Assembly: GCA_036387135.1 (NCBI GenBank)
Contig: DASVUH010000057.1
Location: 18,689-82,688 of the forward strand
Reading direction: 5' to 3'
DNA length: 64,000 nt
Source of the DNA: JALZCH01 sp036387135
GTDB taxonomy: Bacteria; Acidobacteriota; Blastocatellia; Pyrinomonadales; Pyrinomonadaceae
The translations under genes and the position numbers were made by a program. Positions 25,764 to 34,971 of the stretch are shown here, one piece after another. Below the pieces are notes generated by a model. The model saw nothing but the letters and a program-made list of their open reading frames with translations, was not told the DNA's origin and did not search any database. Numbering within the stretch: position 1 is the first letter of the stretch; each line of letters starts with the position of its first letter.

Positions 25764-25797
25764 GGAAAACATACACCTGGCAGGATGTATGCTTTCC
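25764..25797 (+). promoter_or_regulatory. Inverted repeat in the leader of the glycine-zipper gene
   Basis: Two 12-base arms (25764-25775 and 25786-25797) with one mismatch and a 10-base loop. It lies inside the predicted leader of the sigma-54 transcript, 29 bp before the start codon. It could be an RNA hairpin or a protein-binding site. Confidence 0.45.
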
Positions 25798-25826
25798 AGC
25801 AAAAAAGTTAGGAGAAAGAGGAAATT

Positions 25827-26540
25827 ATGAACGAAACAACAAACAGATCGAGATCGGTTCACGGACTTTTTAATGACAGAGACAGCGCCGAACGCGCTTA
25901 CAGATCGCTCAGCGACCGCGGTTACACAACGGACGATGTTAGCGTTTTAATGTCGGACGAAACACGCAATCGTCATTTCGGCGAAGGCACGCCGGATACG
26001 GAGCTTGGCAGTAAAGCTCTCGAAGGCGCGGGCGCGGGATCGGCAATCGGCGGAACAATCGGCGCAGTTCTCGGCGGTATCGCCGCCATCGGCACAAACG
26101 TTGTGCTTCCGGGCTTAGGCTTAATCGTCGCCGGACCTCTGGCAGCAGCTCTTGCGGGCGCAGGCGCGGGCGGTTTGACGGGCGGATTAATCGGCGCTCT
26201 GGTCGGTTCTGGAATTCCCGAAGAACATGCCAAAGATTACGAAGAAGGAATCAAGAGCGGCGGGATTTATATGGGCGTCAATGCACGTAACGATGATGAT
26301 GCCGCTTATTTCGACAATGAATGGCGCACCAGCGGCGGACATAAAGTCCACGGCGTCGGAACCACAGGCGGCGCATTAGGCGGCGCGGCAACCGGCGCGG
26401 CTATCGGTTCGGTCGTTCCGGGCGTAGGCACGGCAGTCGGCGGAGTTGTCGGCGGAGTCGCCGGAGCGGCAGCCGGACACGGCGCAGCCGAAGTTGCCAA
26501 TCCTTCGGACGAAGACGACAATCGGAATACCAGAATCTAA
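25827..26540 (+). CDS. Glycine-zipper protein with an N-terminal general-stress (YflT-like) domain
   Basis: A stress-linked envelope or cytosolic protein of unknown role, 237 residues. Residues 1 to about 50 (HGLFNDRDSAERAYRSLSDR) resemble the YflT/general stress protein 17M domain. Two glycine-zipper blocks follow (about 68-130 and 178-222), with GxxxG-type runs of Gly/Ala/Ile/Val that can enter membranes as tight helix pairs. Between them lies the segment IPEEHAKDYEEGIKSGGIYM. Good AGGAG ribosome site. It is driven by a sigma-54 promoter, and a terminator follows, so it is monocistronic. Confidence 0.82.
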   Translation: MNETTNRSRSVHGLFNDRDSAERAYRSLSDRGYTTDDVSVLMSDETRNRHFGEGTPDTELGSKALEGAGAGSAIGGTIGAVLGGIAAIGTNVVLPGLGLIVAGPLAAALAGAGAGGLTGGLIGALVGSGIPEEHAKDYEEGIKSGGIYMGVNARNDDDAAYFDNEWRTSGGHKVHGVGTTGGALGGAATGAAIGSVVPGVGTAVGGVVGGVAGAAAGHGAAEVANPSDEDDNRNTRI

Positions 26541-26561
26541 ATTCGGTTATTTCGGGACATT

Positions 26562-26597
26562 AAAAAGGGAGGCTTCTTCGGGAGCTTCCCTTTTTTA
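26562..26597 (+). terminator. Terminator after the glycine-zipper gene
   Basis: A stem of AAAAAGGGAGGCT with AGCTTCCCTTTTTT, one G-U pair, closed by a short loop and ending in a T run. Confidence 0.8.
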
Positions 26598-26728
26598 TTA
26601 ATTGAAGCGCTCGCTAAAATTTATCGAAATAAAATTGATAAAACGTTTGTCTCAAAATAAAATTGCGCTCAAAAATTTCAATTGAAACTAGTTCTTTCTT
26701 CACTCTGATGCTAAAATAAATTGCAGCG

Positions 26729-27061
26729 ATGAATCATTTAGCAATCAAACGCAAGCACGTTTTAGGCGACCTTTACAATAGTTGCGAAGTATCGGAAAGC
26801 ATTCCGGTTTTTATTGAAGACCAAATGGACGAACCCGTCGGTTATGCCGACAGCAGTCTCGGCGTATATGTTGACGCATTTTTGTTTCACTTGCCCGAAG
26901 ACGTTTGTAAGAAGCTCTCGACAGGGCATTATAAGTTTGGTCTCGACTATGATTTATCAGGCAATAAAAACAAAGTTAAGCTGAATCATATTCTGCTCGT
27001 CTCCAATAAACCCGCAGCAGTCAGTCGCCGCATCGTTGAATCTTCGACGCCCAAAGAATAA
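26729..27061 (+). CDS. Conserved-looking small protein of unknown function
   Basis: A 110-residue soluble protein with no signal peptide or membrane helix. It is acidic in the middle (IPVFIEDQMDEPVGYADSSLG), has FHLPEDVCKKLSTGHYKFGLDYD, and a basic C terminus. I recognise no family. It stands alone. The ribosome site is not clear. Confidence 0.55.
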   Translation: MNHLAIKRKHVLGDLYNSCEVSESIPVFIEDQMDEPVGYADSSLGVYVDAFLFHLPEDVCKKLSTGHYKFGLDYDLSGNKNKVKLNHILLVSNKPAAVSRRIVESSTPKE

Positions 27062-27218
27062 ATTTTTACACGCCGCTCGTTTCCCCAAAACCGTTTAAAT
27101 TTGCCTCAATAAAGCGGGCTAAATGTTGCCGCCGCGTTAGCGCGCGGAAACAATAAATAAATCTCACAAGCAAAATTCAGTCTCAAAACCGTCAAGCGGG
27201 GTGGAATTAATTTAGATT

Positions 27219-28418
27219 ATGAAACCTTTAATTTGTCCGCAATGCGGCGGAAAAATCACGAATTATTCATTGTGGGAGAGCTTTGCAAACTGCGGATATT
27301 GCGGGACGAGATTTCTCATCGAACGGGAAAAAAACAAACCTGAAATACAACCGCAGCAGGTTTACGAACAGCCTCAAACATCCGGCGCAAATCCGAATAT
27401 TTTCATCGGCATCGTCGTCGCAGTCTTTTTGGGATTTGGCGGACTCGTTTTGCTCGGACTTTTGATGAGCGGTAAAAATGAGCCGAAAAGGACATATCCG
27501 GTTTATCAAACGCCTTATCCCACGCCCAAGCCGAGCATTTCTCCGACTCCGACGCCGAATCCGAATTTGCTCGAATTCGGCGCTAAAGGAACCGGAAATG
27601 GAATGTTTAAAGACGCCGATTCAATCGCGGTTGATTCAAAAGGCAGAATTTATGTTTCAGACGGAACGCTGCGCGTACAGCAGTTTGACGACAAAGGACA
27701 ATTTTTAAAACTCTGGCAGATTCAATCCGAAACTCAGTTTTACAAACGCGCCCGCTCGATTCAAAAAATCGCGATTGATGCTCAAGACCGGCTGCACGTT
27801 TTGGTCGGCGGAGTGATTTTTGTCTATGAAGAGTCTTCGAGCGAGCCGAAAAAAGCCATTTATTTTTCGCCCGACGCGATTCTCGATTTCGCTTTTCGCA
27901 GCGACGGCGGGAAATTGTTTGTGGTTACGGACGACAATATCGAAACTCTGTATCACGTTAACGACAAAGGCAAAACCGTAAGAAAGATTGTCGGGTTTCA
28001 CACCGAAACAGCCGACGCCGCGCTCGATCCGCCGACAACTGCTTTGGCTGCGATTCGTCTGGCAGTTGACGGCGCGGGAAACATTTATTCGATTTACGCT
28101 TTCGGCGATTTGGGCAGTTATGAACTCTCTTACAACCGTGAAGAACTTCAGATTTTCCGTTTTACGCCCGAAGGCAAATACGTCAACAAATTTCTCGAAA
28201 CAATGAATTCGTGCGGCATCGAGGTTGATAATCAAAGCCGCATTTTCATCTCCGATCGGAATTCAATTAATGTTTATACCAATAACGGACAGCATTTTTC
28301 GAGCATTTACCCTTTAAAAGGCGTTGACGCTTTCGCGCTCGATAAACAAAACAACGTTTACATTTTGCACGACGACACGGTTATCAAACGCTCGGCGTCG
28401 CAGCCTGTTTATGAATAA
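27219..28418 (+). CDS. Membrane protein with zinc ribbon and NHL/SMP-30-like propeller
   Basis: Residues 1-30 form a zinc ribbon (CPQCGGKI and CGYCGTRF). One membrane helix follows near 64-86 (IFIGIVVAVFLGFGGLVLL). A proline-rich linker leads to a six-bladed type beta-propeller built from NHL-like repeats (FKDADSIAVDSKGRIYVSDG, VDGAGNIYSIYA, VDNQSRIFISDR, ALDKQNNVYIL). These propellers usually mediate binding. The 399-residue protein is coupled to the protease gene downstream by an ATGAATAA overlap. Confidence 0.75.
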   Translation: MKPLICPQCGGKITNYSLWESFANCGYCGTRFLIEREKNKPEIQPQQVYEQPQTSGANPNIFIGIVVAVFLGFGGLVLLGLLMSGKNEPKRTYPVYQTPYPTPKPSISPTPTPNPNLLEFGAKGTGNGMFKDADSIAVDSKGRIYVSDGTLRVQQFDDKGQFLKLWQIQSETQFYKRARSIQKIAIDAQDRLHVLVGGVIFVYEESSSEPKKAIYFSPDAILDFAFRSDGGKLFVVTDDNIETLYHVNDKGKTVRKIVGFHTETADAALDPPTTALAAIRLAVDGAGNIYSIYAFGDLGSYELSYNREELQIFRFTPEGKYVNKFLETMNSCGIEVDNQSRIFISDRNSINVYTNNGQHFSSIYPLKGVDAFALDKQNNVYILHDDTVIKRSASQPVYE

Positions 28419-29244
28419 AGCTACAATTAAAAAGGCGTTTTGTTTGCTGTTTGTCAGCGGTTTGTTATTCGTCAAAACCGATGTTTTTGCTCAAAATGCG
28501 AAGCTTTTTCTCGGCATCAAACTGCGCGCCGAAGTTCAGGCGTTAGCCGATGAAATCGAAAACAAAACGAAAAGAAAGATTTCCGCGCATTTTGTCGAAT
28601 ACGCCGGAGAAGAACAATTTATGCTCGGTTCGAGCTTTATTCATTCGGACGGCGTCCCGTATCTCGCGGTCAGCATTGATCTCAAAGACCAGCCGAAAAA
28701 AGCGGAAGCCGTCATCGCGCACGAGCTTTTGCATTTACGTTTGCGGGCAAACGGCTATCCGGTTTTTCTGTTTGATCCGAAAGTTAAAACCAAACGCGGT
28801 TTGGCGCAGGATGTGGAGCAGTCAAACGTCAACGATTTGACCAGCTTAATCGAGCACCGCGCTTTTAAATCGGAGATGGAACGATTCGGCTTAAACGAGG
28901 CGTTAAATCTGGCAGGTGAAACCGAACGCGGCGCTCTCGCACGACGCGGCGAAGCTGATGCTCAAGCCGACGCTATTAATTTCGCGCGGGCGCTTTTGGA
29001 ATACCAAAACGCCACGGACATCGAAGCTCTGCGCAAAATTTACCGCGACAACAAATGGCAGCAGTCTATAAAAATCGGACAGGAAATCGCCGACACCATC
29101 AAACGCGCGCAGCTCGATTCACCCGCCGCAACCGCTTCAATTTTTCGGCTCTGCGCCGCTAAACTTTACCCGACGCCGCGCCAGATTAAACTCACGCCCG
29201 ATAAAACCATCACAGCTTATCGGCAAATGTTGATTGGATTTTGA
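28411..29244 (+). CDS. Exported zinc-metallopeptidase-like HELLH protein
   Basis: The ATG at 28411 overlaps the propeller stop and opens a signal peptide (MNKATIKKAFCLLFVSGLLFV). The 277-residue protein has VIAHELLHLRLRANG, a HExxH zinc-binding motif, and the third ligand is not obvious. The following region is charged and helical. The pairing with a membrane-anchored propeller suggests that the two act together outside the cytoplasm. The start at 28324 is rejected because the reading upstream of 28411 is the other gene's frame. Confidence 0.75.
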   Translation: MNKATIKKAFCLLFVSGLLFVKTDVFAQNAKLFLGIKLRAEVQALADEIENKTKRKISAHFVEYAGEEQFMLGSSFIHSDGVPYLAVSIDLKDQPKKAEAVIAHELLHLRLRANGYPVFLFDPKVKTKRGLAQDVEQSNVNDLTSLIEHRAFKSEMERFGLNEALNLAGETERGALARRGEADAQADAINFARALLEYQNATDIEALRKIYRDNKWQQSIKIGQEIADTIKRAQLDSPAATASIFRLCAAKLYPTPRQIKLTPDKTITAYRQMLIGF

Positions 29245-29280
29245 GTTTTATTTCTTAACTGGCAAACCTGCGAGACATAC

Positions 29281-29316
29281 AAAACCGTGAGAATGAATTT
29301 AGGTTCTCACGGTTTT
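29281..29316 (+). terminator. Terminator after the HELLH protein
   Basis: A 13-bp stem (AAAACCGTGAGAA with TTCTCACGGTTTT) and a 10-nt loop, then a T-rich tract. Confidence 0.8.
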
Positions 29317-29419
29317 GTCTATTGTTTTGAATTAATGACAAACTCTGCTTGATTTTTTATTGTTTATCTGGCGTAATTCCATCGCTATATTACATTCCCC
29401 GAAAATTAAGGAAAATGAT

Positions 29420-32359
29420 ATGTCTCAATCCCATGGCTTTTCCGTAAAACAGCCCATTTCTATTTGGAATAAAGAAATCGAAGTAAATTTTAAAGACCTT
29501 TTTAAGTCGGTAGCCAAAATTATTGTTAGCGCCAAACTTGGAAAGACTGATACCGCAATTAACAGCTTAGTTGACGGTGTTGCCGCTTTTAAGTTTAAAG
29601 AAGATGCCGGGCAGATGGCGTGGCTCTTGATTTATCGTTCGATAGCGAGAGCCTTGTTTATGCTGGTTGAAGAGAACGAGGCATTGTTTCGCGAAGTGAC
29701 GAGAGGCTTTGCAAGTTTGGCTGGTGAGATTGATTTTGACGACGAAAAATTAAATGAAATTGAAGAAAAGATAAATTGGTCTATTGATGCCAGCGAATTA
29801 AAGATTGACCGTGATTTCTTTCGACGCCCTAAAGGATTGCCGATCATTCCTGAGTTAAAAACTCTTTTTAGCAGTTGGTTTAAAAACTTCGGTTTGGATA
29901 AGACAAAAGCGCTTTCACTCGGCGAGCGTTTTCCTTCCTATTTTGTATTTGCTCTGAATGAAGAATGGCGCGCTGAACGCGAGAAATACAAGCTGATTGA
30001 AAACGAAGTTGACACGCCCTTTACTAAAGCGACGCAAATCGAAGAATCATGGTTTAGATACCACGCATTTTTGCAAAAACGGATTGACGAGCCAATGTTT
30101 CAAGAGGCTTTCGGTTTGCGTCAAGTCTATGTTCCGCTGTCCGCTTATTACGAACGCGAGCCGGAAAAGAAAAGCGATCAACAAACGAGAGAATACGGTT
30201 TGTGGCGAGAAAGAGAAGTTGAAAAAGTCGTTGTTGAATTGGATGATGCGCTTGACGATTGGCTTGCCGACGAAAACCGTTTGGAAGGAATCAGAATCCT
30301 GAGCGGCGGTCCCGGTTTTGGCAAATCATCAGTCGCCAAAATGTTTGCCGCGCGACAGGTTGATAAAACAGACCGCCGCATTTTATTTATTCCGCTTCAT
30401 TTGGTTTTAAAACTCTCGGACAATCTAGCCGATATTGTCGGAGCATTTGTCAAAGAGGAAGGCTTTAAACACAATCCGCTCGACGCTGAAAACGGCGACG
30501 AACGTTTTTTGATTATTTTCGATGGTTTGGACGAGCTTTCTTCACAGGGAAAAATCGGGGCGGAAGTTGCTCAACAATTTATGCGTATGGTCGAACAAGC
30601 AGTCCTCACGGCAAACAATCGCAAAGCAAAGCTAAAAGTTTTGATTTGCGGACGTGATCTCGCAGTTCAATCAAGCGGAAGTCAATTGCTTACCTCAACC
30701 AAAACGCTGCATTTGCTTCCTTACTTTCTGGAGGAAGAAAAACGGAAAGAATATATTGATGAAAAGAATCTGTTAAATCTCGATCGGAGAGATGATTGGT
30801 GGCGTCAATACGGTAAATTGACAGGTGAAAACTATAAACAGCTTCCTTACTTTCTCCAGAGAGAAAAACCGAAGGAATATATTGATAAAAAAAATCTGTT
30901 AAACCCCGATCAGGGAGATGATTGGTGGCGTCAATACGGTAAATTGACAGGTGAAAACTATAAACAGCTTCCGAAACAGCTTGAGCGTGATGATTTTAGT
31001 GAAGTAACGGGTTTGCCTTTGCTCAATTATCTGGTGGCTTTGAGTTATCGCGGCGGAAGAATCAAGTTTAATAACGACACAAATATTAATTTAATTTATG
31101 AGGATTTACTGAAATCAGTTTTCACGCGGGGAGGAATTTGGGCAGATGAGCAACATCCGGCGCTGCGAAATGTGAAACAAGCAGATTTCTTCAGAGTTCT
31201 TGAAGAAGTCGCTTTGACAACTTGGCATAACGGAGGGCGCAAAGTCACATTAAGAGAAATAGAAGAGCAATGCAGCAATAGCGGACTCGGTTTGTTGCTA
31301 GGTGAGTTTAAGAAAAATGCCGAACAAGGCGTGGCGGGCTTGCTAGTGGCATTTTATTTCAAGAAATCTGGTTTTCGTGATGTTGAAGGAAATGAAACCT
31401 TTGAATTTACACATAAAAGTTTCGCGGAATATCTGACCGCGCGGCGCATTGTTCAAATGGCTGAGAAAATAGTTAGGGAGCGGAAAAAAAGGCAAGACGA
31501 TTATAACGATGGCTGGGATGAGGTTACGGCTTTAGTCGAATGGATTAAGATTTGCGGCAGATCGGCAATGGATTTTTATCTCCTTGGTTTTGTCAGACGC
31601 GAAATTGCTTTAAAAAAGTCGGAGGTTTTGAAGAAATGGCAAGACATTTTTTGTGAATTAATCGGTTTTCTTTTAAAAAATGGAACGCCCATGGAAAAGC
31701 TCGTGCCACGTCTTAAAACTTTTAGGGACGACATTGAACAGTCAAGAAACGCCGAAGAGTCTTTATTAGCTCTGGCAAATTCCTGCGCTTATACCAGCAA
31801 ACAATTATTAAATATTGCTTTCCCTAATAATCAGTCACTTAGTGTTTGGCTTATAAAGTTACTTCAAAATTCAAAAAAAACTGAAGTTATCACACCAGAT
31901 TTATTGTCCTTTTTAGATGCAAATATGGCTAATCTTCGTTTTCAGTTTCTTTGGGGAGTAAATCTTCATGGCGCATATTTTCAAGGAGCAAATCTTCAAG
32001 ACACAATTCTTCAAAACGCAAATCTACAACGTGCAAATCTTTACCGAGCAAATCTACACCGTACAAATCTTCAAGGCGCAGAATTACACCACGCAATTCT
32101 TGAAGGCGCAATTCTTACAAATGCAAATCTTAAACGCGCAATTTTTTACGGCGCATTCCTTGAAAACGCAAATCTTCAAGACGCAAATCTTCAAGACGCA
32201 AATCTTCAATATGCAAATCTTAACCACGCAAATCTTGATGGTGCCAGACTTGCTGGCGCAAATTTTTCAGGTGCAATTCTTGTAAATGCAATTTGGACTA
32301 ACGGTAAAAGAATAAAAGGCGGAAAATATCCGAATTTAGAATTTCAGGAAGCGGATTAG
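29420..32359 (+). CDS. NACHT-type STAND NTPase with C-terminal pentapeptide repeats
   Basis: A likely anti-phage or signalling ATPase, 979 residues. The N-terminal approximately 290 residues are a helical domain without a recognised effector fold. The NTPase has Walker A GGPGFGKSS near 295 and Walker B FDGLDEL near 367, with NACHT-like acidic residues. A 42-residue block is then duplicated in tandem. From about 840 onward it is a run of about 24 pentapeptide repeats of the ANLxx type, a beta-helix that may act as the sensor. The start at 29420 is preferred because of an AAGGA ribosome site. It stands alone and is AT-rich. Confidence 0.85.
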   Translation: MSQSHGFSVKQPISIWNKEIEVNFKDLFKSVAKIIVSAKLGKTDTAINSLVDGVAAFKFKEDAGQMAWLLIYRSIARALFMLVEENEALFREVTRGFASLAGEIDFDDEKLNEIEEKINWSIDASELKIDRDFFRRPKGLPIIPELKTLFSSWFKNFGLDKTKALSLGERFPSYFVFALNEEWRAEREKYKLIENEVDTPFTKATQIEESWFRYHAFLQKRIDEPMFQEAFGLRQVYVPLSAYYEREPEKKSDQQTREYGLWREREVEKVVVELDDALDDWLADENRLEGIRILSGGPGFGKSSVAKMFAARQVDKTDRRILFIPLHLVLKLSDNLADIVGAFVKEEGFKHNPLDAENGDERFLIIFDGLDELSSQGKIGAEVAQQFMRMVEQAVLTANNRKAKLKVLICGRDLAVQSSGSQLLTSTKTLHLLPYFLEEEKRKEYIDEKNLLNLDRRDDWWRQYGKLTGENYKQLPYFLQREKPKEYIDKKNLLNPDQGDDWWRQYGKLTGENYKQLPKQLERDDFSEVTGLPLLNYLVALSYRGGRIKFNNDTNINLIYEDLLKSVFTRGGIWADEQHPALRNVKQADFFRVLEEVALTTWHNGGRKVTLREIEEQCSNSGLGLLLGEFKKNAEQGVAGLLVAFYFKKSGFRDVEGNETFEFTHKSFAEYLTARRIVQMAEKIVRERKKRQDDYNDGWDEVTALVEWIKICGRSAMDFYLLGFVRREIALKKSEVLKKWQDIFCELIGFLLKNGTPMEKLVPRLKTFRDDIEQSRNAEESLLALANSCAYTSKQLLNIAFPNNQSLSVWLIKLLQNSKKTEVITPDLLSFLDANMANLRFQFLWGVNLHGAYFQGANLQDTILQNANLQRANLYRANLHRTNLQGAELHHAILEGAILTNANLKRAIFYGAFLENANLQDANLQDANLQYANLNHANLDGARLAGANFSGAILVNAIWTNGKRIKGGKYPNLEFQEAD
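30716..30967 (+). repeat. 126-bp tandem duplication inside the NACHT gene
   Basis: Two in-frame copies (30716-30841 and 30842-30967) with a few substitutions encode a 42-residue block. The second halves, around DDWWRQYGKLTGENYKQ, are identical at protein level. It is a recent expansion in the part just after the NTPase core. Confidence 0.92.
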
Positions 32360-32768
32360 AGCAGTGAAATCAATTTGGAGTAAATTATTAAGTTATTTTT
32401 GTCGGAGAAAGCAAGCACTTAGATGCGCGTCCGGTTCGTATCAATATCTCCGTAATACAAAAAAGCATTTGCTCTGATAGCTTGATTTCGCTGATGAATG
32501 ATTAAGATAAAATTCCGCTTCCCAAATTCATCATAAATGAGTTACATTTCCGCTGCAAATAACTGATTCGCAGGTGGGAGTGGTAAATCACAGTTGAAAA
32601 TCATTCACACCTGAAAATCACACAATAATAGACTTCAAACGGTGCTTCGCAGGCTGAAAATGCCTTTTGCAGATGTAAAGCAAGGCATTGCGGGCGAATA
32701 ATCGGGTCTCGCAACGGGCAAATCATTCGCGGGAGGCGAACAACGCGGTCTCGCAGATTTCGGCTGAC
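32360..32768. repeat. Gene-free stretch with a degenerate approximately 21-bp (42-bp) repeat
   Basis: No supported ORF on either strand. From about 32567 to 32760 short anchors of the type TCGCAG or TTGCGG recur at 18-23 bp steps (GC positions near 32649, 32669, 32690, 32711, 32729 and 32752). On the minus strand TGCGAGACC starts two imperfect copies of an approximately 42-bp unit. It looks like a decayed tandem array. Confidence 0.45.
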
Positions 32769-32809
32769 AAAAAAGTACGGGCGAGTATCAACCTCGCCCG
32801 TACTTTTTT
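32769..32809. terminator. Bidirectional terminator after the oligopeptidase gene
   Basis: A perfect 17-bp stem (32769-32785 with 32793-32809) with A and T runs at the outer ends. Confidence 0.85.
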
Positions 32810-32826
32810 CTTTGATTAGGAGTGGT

Positions 32827-34971
32827 TTATTTCGCTAATCCGACCTGGCTCAAAATATAAGCATAGCGGAAAGCGGTTTCTTTGAGCGCGTCGTATCTGC
32901 CGGATGCGCCGCCGTGTCCCGCGCCCATATTGGTTTTGAGCAAAATCTGCGAGTCGTTGGTTTTCATCTCGCGGATTTTTGCGGCGAATTTCGCACCTTC
33001 CCAATACGGCACTTGCGAGTCGTTGAGAGAAACTTCGATCAACATATTCGGATAGTTTTGCCGTTTGATGTTGTCGTAAGGCGAATATTTAATCATATAA
33101 TCGAACGCTTCTTTTTCGTTCGGATTGCCCCATTCGATATATTCGCTCGTCGTCAAAGGCAGGGAAGCGTCGAGCATCGTGTTCATTACGTCAACAAACG
33201 GAACCTGGGCGATTGACGCTTTGAACAAATCGGGACGCATATTGACGACCGCGCCCATCAACAAACCGCCAGCCGAACCGCCTTGAATCACCAAACGATC
33301 CGACGAAGTGTATTTGTTTTTGACGAGATGGTCGGCAACGTCAATAAAATCGGTAAAAGTGTTCATTTTCTTGAACATTCTGCCCTGTTCGCGCCATTCT
33401 TCGCCAAGCTCGCCGCCGCCGCGAATCGAAGCCAGCGCGTAGATCATTCCGCGGTCTAGCAAGCTCAAGCGCTGCGAAGAGAAGGTCGGGGCAAACGAAG
33501 CGCCGTAAGAACCGTATGAGTAAAGCAGCATCGGAGCCGAGCCGTCCAGTTTCGTTCCTTTTTTGTAAACGATTGCAACCGGAACTTTCACGCCGTCACG
33601 CGCCGTCGCCCAGACTCTCTCGGAAACATACTGATTTTTGTCGTAACCGCCGAGAACGTCGAGTTGTTTTAACAACTTGCGTTCTTTTGAATTCATATCG
33701 TATTCAAAAGTCGAAGGCGCGGTGACGAAAGAGTTATAGCCGAATTGAATTTTGCTTAGATTGTACTCGCGGTTTGCGCCGAGACCCATCGAATAAACCG
33801 GCTCAGGCGTTTCGATGCGGTGAAATTTGCCGGTCTTTTTGTCGAGAATCCGCAAATATTCCAGACCGTTTTCGCGTTCGGAAATAACGCCGTGACCGGA
33901 GAAAAACGTGATGTCGTCAATTTTAACTTTCGGGTTGTGCGCGATAAATTCTTTCCAGTTTTTCTCGGACGGATCGTTCATCGGAGCCGTCACGACGCGA
34001 AAGTTTTTTGCGCCTTTATTCGTCGTAATGTAAAACTTGCCTTCGTCGTAATCAACGCTGTATTCGTGGTCTTTTTGGCGCGGCAAAATGACTTTCGGCT
34101 CGGCGGTCGGATTATCCGCCGGAATGTAACGCGCTTCGCTCATCGTTTTGGCGAACGCCGATAAGATAATCATCTTTTTATCGCGCGAACGACCGACGCC
34201 GATGTCGAAAAGCTCGTCTTTTTCTTCGTAAACAAGCTGATTGTCGTTTGAGCCGACTGTGTGTCGCCAGAATTTATCCGAGCGTTTCGTCACCTGATCT
34301 TCGGTCACGAAAAGCAGAGTTTTGTTGTCGTTCGCCCAGACGACGGACGTGACGCGCTCGATTTTGTCGGGCAAAATTTGTCCGGTGCGTAAATCTTTGA
34401 TTTGCAGCGTGTATTGACGATAACCCGTATTATCCGAAGAAAAGGCGAGCAGATTGCCGTCGTCGCTGATCGAATACGCGCCGATTGAATAATATTTTAA
34501 GCCTTTTGCCAGCTCGTTCTGGTCGAGCGTGATTTCTTCTTTGGCATTATTATCGCCGGCGCGCTTGCGGGCAAAAATCGGATATTGTTTGCCTTCTTCA
34601 GACCGGGTGTAATAAACGTAATCGCCGTAACGATACGGAACGCCTTGGTCGGTTTGCTTGATGCGCGCGAGCATTTCGTCGTAAAGCGATTTCGTCAATG
34701 CTTCGTAAGGCTTCATTACCGATTCGGTGTAAGCGTTTTCGGCGAGCAGATACTCTTCGACTTCCTGCCGGACTTTGCCGGTTTTCGGGTCTTTGTCGCT
34801 TCGCATCCACGAATAATTATCTTCGAGCTTCGTGCCGTGAATTTCGGTGACTTTTGCTTTCTTTGCCGGAACCGGCGGTTTTAACTCATTCATCGTTTGT
34901 TGTGCGTTTACGTTAACAAGCGGAATCGCGCCGAACAGCAGCGCAGCCGCTAAAAAAGATTTGATTTTCAT
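32827..34971 (-). CDS. ptrB: Exported oligopeptidase B-like prolyl oligopeptidase family protease
   Basis: An S9A serine peptidase that cuts short peptides, probably after basic residues. The start at 34971 (MKIKSFLAAALLFG, signal peptide) is preferred over the longer reading, which extends into the upstream AT-rich region. It has 714 residues. The N-terminal propeller is followed by the alpha/beta hydrolase with GGSAGGLLM (nucleophile Ser), the VNMRPDLFKASIAQVPFVD stretch typical of oligopeptidase B, and GAGHGG at the catalytic His. The leader marks it as periplasmic, which is unusual for E. coli-like oligopeptidase B but known in other phyla. Confidence 0.9.
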   Translation of the reverse strand: MKIKSFLAAALLFGAIPLVNVNAQQTMNELKPPVPAKKAKVTEIHGTKLEDNYSWMRSDKDPKTGKVRQEVEEYLLAENAYTESVMKPYEALTKSLYDEMLARIKQTDQGVPYRYGDYVYYTRSEEGKQYPIFARKRAGDNNAKEEITLDQNELAKGLKYYSIGAYSISDDGNLLAFSSDNTGYRQYTLQIKDLRTGQILPDKIERVTSVVWANDNKTLLFVTEDQVTKRSDKFWRHTVGSNDNQLVYEEKDELFDIGVGRSRDKKMIILSAFAKTMSEARYIPADNPTAEPKVILPRQKDHEYSVDYDEGKFYITTNKGAKNFRVVTAPMNDPSEKNWKEFIAHNPKVKIDDITFFSGHGVISERENGLEYLRILDKKTGKFHRIETPEPVYSMGLGANREYNLSKIQFGYNSFVTAPSTFEYDMNSKERKLLKQLDVLGGYDKNQYVSERVWATARDGVKVPVAIVYKKGTKLDGSAPMLLYSYGSYGASFAPTFSSQRLSLLDRGMIYALASIRGGGELGEEWREQGRMFKKMNTFTDFIDVADHLVKNKYTSSDRLVIQGGSAGGLLMGAVVNMRPDLFKASIAQVPFVDVMNTMLDASLPLTTSEYIEWGNPNEKEAFDYMIKYSPYDNIKRQNYPNMLIEVSLNDSQVPYWEGAKFAAKIREMKTNDSQILLKTNMGAGHGGASGRYDALKETAFRYAYILSQVGLAK

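Noticed and set aside
25644..25862. Minus-strand ORF across the gcv terminator and sigma-54 promoter
   Set aside because: It covers a terminator, a promoter and the start of a well supported gene, and has no recognisable domain.
31929..32285. Two long repetitive ORFs on both strands in the pentapeptide region
   Set aside because: They are shadows of the pentapeptide-repeat part of the NACHT gene in other frames, generated by the 15-bp period.
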